Source of the DNA: Steroidobacteraceae bacterium
Lineage (GTDB): Bacteria > Pseudomonadota > Gammaproteobacteria > Steroidobacterales > Steroidobacteraceae
Direction: 5' to 3'
Assembly (NCBI GenBank): GCA_025451375.1
Contig: JANWKL010000153.1
Coordinates: 1 to 34,699 of the forward strand
Length of the DNA stretch: 34,699 nucleotides
Shown piece after piece: positions 33,179 to 34,699 of this stretch. A program made the position numbers and the translations under genes. The notes below the pieces were generated by a model. That model saw nothing but the letters and a program-made list of their open reading frames with translations. It searched no databases and was not told the origin of the DNA. The stretch's first letter is position 1, and the number at the start of each line of letters is the position of its first letter.

Positions 33179-34528
33179 TCACTCCGGCGTCGTCGTCGCG
33201 CGGCGCGCAGTCAACACGTACAGGTAACAGGAGCCCAGTGCGGCGAGCCCACTCACCACCGCGAGCGCCAGGAACATGCCCCCCCAGCCGAAACGCACCG
33301 CGAGCCACGCCATGATGCTGCCGGCCGCCACGCCGCCGAAGTAGCCGGTGCCGTCGACCAGGCCCGAGGCGACCGCCCCGGCCTGGCTGCCGCCGAAATC
33401 GAGCGCGAACGCCCCGGGCAGAAACACGTAGGGTCCGAGCAGGCAGAAGGCGACGACCCCGATCATGATGACCGGCAGCACCCTGCCTGCGGTGCCGGGG
33501 TGCAGTTGAGTGAGAACCAGCAGACCGGCCGCGGTGCCGGCGAGCCCGAGGATCAGCAGCAGCGCCCGGCCGTTGTGCCCCAGTCGATCGCTCGCCCAGC
33601 CGGCGAGCATCGCCGAGACCGCGCCGACGCCCGGAAACACCGCGGAGGTCACTGCGGCCTCGCTGACCTTCAGGCCGAGGAAGTCGTGAAGGTAGGAGGG
33701 CGTCCAGGTGTTGAAAGTCTCGCGCACCATGGTGGTGGCAAACCCGAGCAGGCAGACCGTGAGGAACGCACGACTGCGCAGCAGCGGCAGGACCAGCGTC
33801 AGGTAGCTTTGCGGGCGGCCGGCGTGAGCGAACACGTTTGTCGGGTTGGCGACCGCTGCGGGGAAACCTTCATCGGTGCACGACTCGCGCAGGAACAGCA
33901 GGTTCGCCAGGAACATCGCGCCGGCCACCGCCGCCCCGAACACGAACACTCCCCGCCACGGCACGCCGTGCGCGAGCAACAGGCCCATGCTGGGCCGTGC
34001 GACGGCGTCGCCGATCAGATAGCTGCAGCTGAGGATTGCCGCCACCGCGCCGTAGCGCGAGTAATGGAACCACCGGGACGAGACTTTGATGAGCGCCGAC
34101 CAGCCGATCGACTGCGACAGGCGGTTGGCAATCCAGGCGAGCGTGAAGAGGGGCAGAGTGCCGCTCGCGGCGAACAGCAGCGTGAAGAGCGTCGCACCGC
34201 CGGTCGCGATCAGGAGGTTGCGCTTGCCACCCCAGTAGTCGCCGAGGCTGGTGAGGAACCACTTACCGAGGGCGTAAGCGAACACGCCGGCCGAGCCCAT
34301 CCAGCCGATGCTCAACATCGCGGTGTCGTGGCTCACGCCGTGCGAGCGCAGTTCCTCGATCAGCAGTGGGGTCGCGACCGGAAGATTCGCGCGGCAGAAA
34401 TAGCAGGACGCGTAGCCGAGGAACAGCAGCAGCACCGTGCGGGCCTGGGCCAGCGCCAAGGCAGGTGAGCGCGGTGGTGCGGCCGCGGCCGCGGCCACCG
34501 CCACCGCTGCCGCGTCTATGGCAGCCAC
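33179..34528 (-). CDS. MFS transporter, organophosphate:phosphate antiporter (GlpT/UhpT-like) family
   Basis: An inner-membrane transporter of about 440-450 residues with twelve predicted helices in two halves. The first helix, LLFLGYASCYFCRANLPVATPLLIEE, follows the OPA-family start, with the conserved Tyr and Arg. ANRLSQSIGWSALIKVSSRWF and RWFHYSRYGAVAAILSCSYLIGDA match the fourth and fifth helix region of GlpT-type proteins. Import of glycerol-3-phosphate or a related phosphoester is the family role. The start is uncertain: the frame is open to the window edge, but the region before about 34528 looks non-coding. GTG codons at 34528, 34504 and 34498 are candidates, none with a strong ribosome site. 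The stop is 77 bases before the ligase start, so it is probably the first gene of that operon. Confidence 0.85.
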   Translation of the reverse strand: MAAIDAAAVAVAAAAAAPPRSPALALAQARTVLLLFLGYASCYFCRANLPVATPLLIEELRSHGVSHDTAMLSIGWMGSAGVFAYALGKWFLTSLGDYWGGKRNLLIATGGATLFTLLFAASGTLPLFTLAWIANRLSQSIGWSALIKVSSRWFHYSRYGAVAAILSCSYLIGDAVARPSMGLLLAHGVPWRGVFVFGAAVAGAMFLANLLFLRESCTDEGFPAAVANPTNVFAHAGRPQSYLTLVLPLLRSRAFLTVCLLGFATTMVRETFNTWTPSYLHDFLGLKVSEAAVTSAVFPGVGAVSAMLAGWASDRLGHNGRALLLILGLAGTAAGLLVLTQLHPGTAGRVLPVIMIGVVAFCLLGPYVFLPGAFALDFGGSQAGAVASGLVDGTGYFGGVAAGSIMAWLAVRFGWGGMFLALAVVSGLAALGSCYLYVLTARRATTTPE

Positions 34529-34563
34529 GGCACGGAGTAGGGCCTGGTGTTGGTGAAATTCAT
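34516..34563 (-). CDS. possible 15-residue leader peptide upstream of the MFS gene
   Basis: On the minus strand an ATG at 34563 with a GGAG six bases upstream opens a 15-codon frame (MNFTNTRPYSVPWLP) ending in TAG at 34516-34518. It overlaps the first MFS start candidate in another frame. It lies 12 bases upstream of the next candidate (GTG 34504), so coupled re-initiation is possible. It could instead be the true N-terminus joined to the MFS frame by a sequencing frameshift, or chance. Confidence 0.35.
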   Translation of the reverse strand: MNFTNTRPYSVPWLP

Positions 34564-34699
34564 CTTGTGCTCCAGGGTTATCCCAACTCTTCGTCTTTTC
34601 CCCCGGTAGAGCTGAGCGGCGACACGGCAGGCGTTGCAGCGGAGGCAGTGACGCCAACGGCGTCTGGGCCGGCGGCGCCGCGTTGGCTGCGGCCACGGA
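34564..34699 (-). other. region upstream of the MFS operon, cut by window end
   Basis: A 136-base stretch with no gene that I can support. It includes a small hairpin, GACGCC (34650-34655) and GGCGTC (34659-34664), and the GGGGGAAAAG/GAGTTGGGATAACC sequence (minus strand) ahead of the leader frame. A promoter probably lies here or beyond the window; I cannot assign its boxes. Confidence 0.35.

Noticed and set aside
33146-34468. A 440-codon plus-strand frame opposite the MFS gene
   Set aside because: Highly charged, His/Gln/Arg-rich translation typical of the reverse of a membrane protein gene.

Overview
The window looks like chromosomal DNA from a high-GC Gram-negative proteobacterium. Outer-membrane TonB-dependent receptors, a Bet choline-oxidation pair and an OsmC/pirin/TMEM175 set point this way. 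A gammaproteobacterium of the Steroidobacter/Nevskia type is my guess from overall style, not from a search. Coding density is very high, many starts are GTG, and many same-strand genes overlap by 1-17 bases. I saw no tRNA, rRNA, CRISPR array, transposase or phage gene, and no gene-free stretch over 300 bases.

Left part (1-7863): the end of a betaine-aldehyde dehydrogenase and a full choline dehydrogenase (betB-betA, + strand) converge on a minus-strand set. Read in its own direction, that set is a GATase1-AraC (GlxA/GbdR-type) regulator, a TonB-dependent receptor and a TPR-sulfotransferase.

Middle (8066-14133): a minus operon TMEM175-OsmC-pirin diverges from a plus operon mauE-like, mauD-like and O-methyltransferase. 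An alanyl-tRNA editing protein (AlaX) then diverges from a PhzF-family/HAD pair.

Second receptor module (14414-21572, + strand): a paralogous TonB-dependent receptor, an intrinsic terminator, a paralogous TPR-sulfotransferase, and a second sulfotransferase with an N-terminal SEC-C zinc knuckle. The receptor plus TPR-sulfotransferase pair therefore occurs twice in one window. I regard it as the best candidate for an undescribed functional unit.

Right part (21577-34699): a minus operon encodes a spermidine/putrescine-type ABC importer (binding protein, ATPase, two permeases) followed by an EamA transporter. From a shared divergent promoter region runs a plus operon of glycerophosphodiester phosphodiesterase, class I glutamine amidotransferase and inositol-monophosphatase-like enzyme. 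Facing it across two strong hairpins is a minus operon of OPA-family MFS transporter, glutamine-synthetase-like ligase, aldehyde dehydrogenase and iron-type alcohol dehydrogenase. Together these genes suggest uptake of an amine or amino alcohol, its gamma-glutamylation, oxidation of the alcohol to acid, and release by a glutamine-amidotransferase-type hydrolase. With betBA and the phosphodiesterase, the region could serve scavenging of phospholipid head groups. That link is inference; individual enzyme families are well supported, exact substrates are not.
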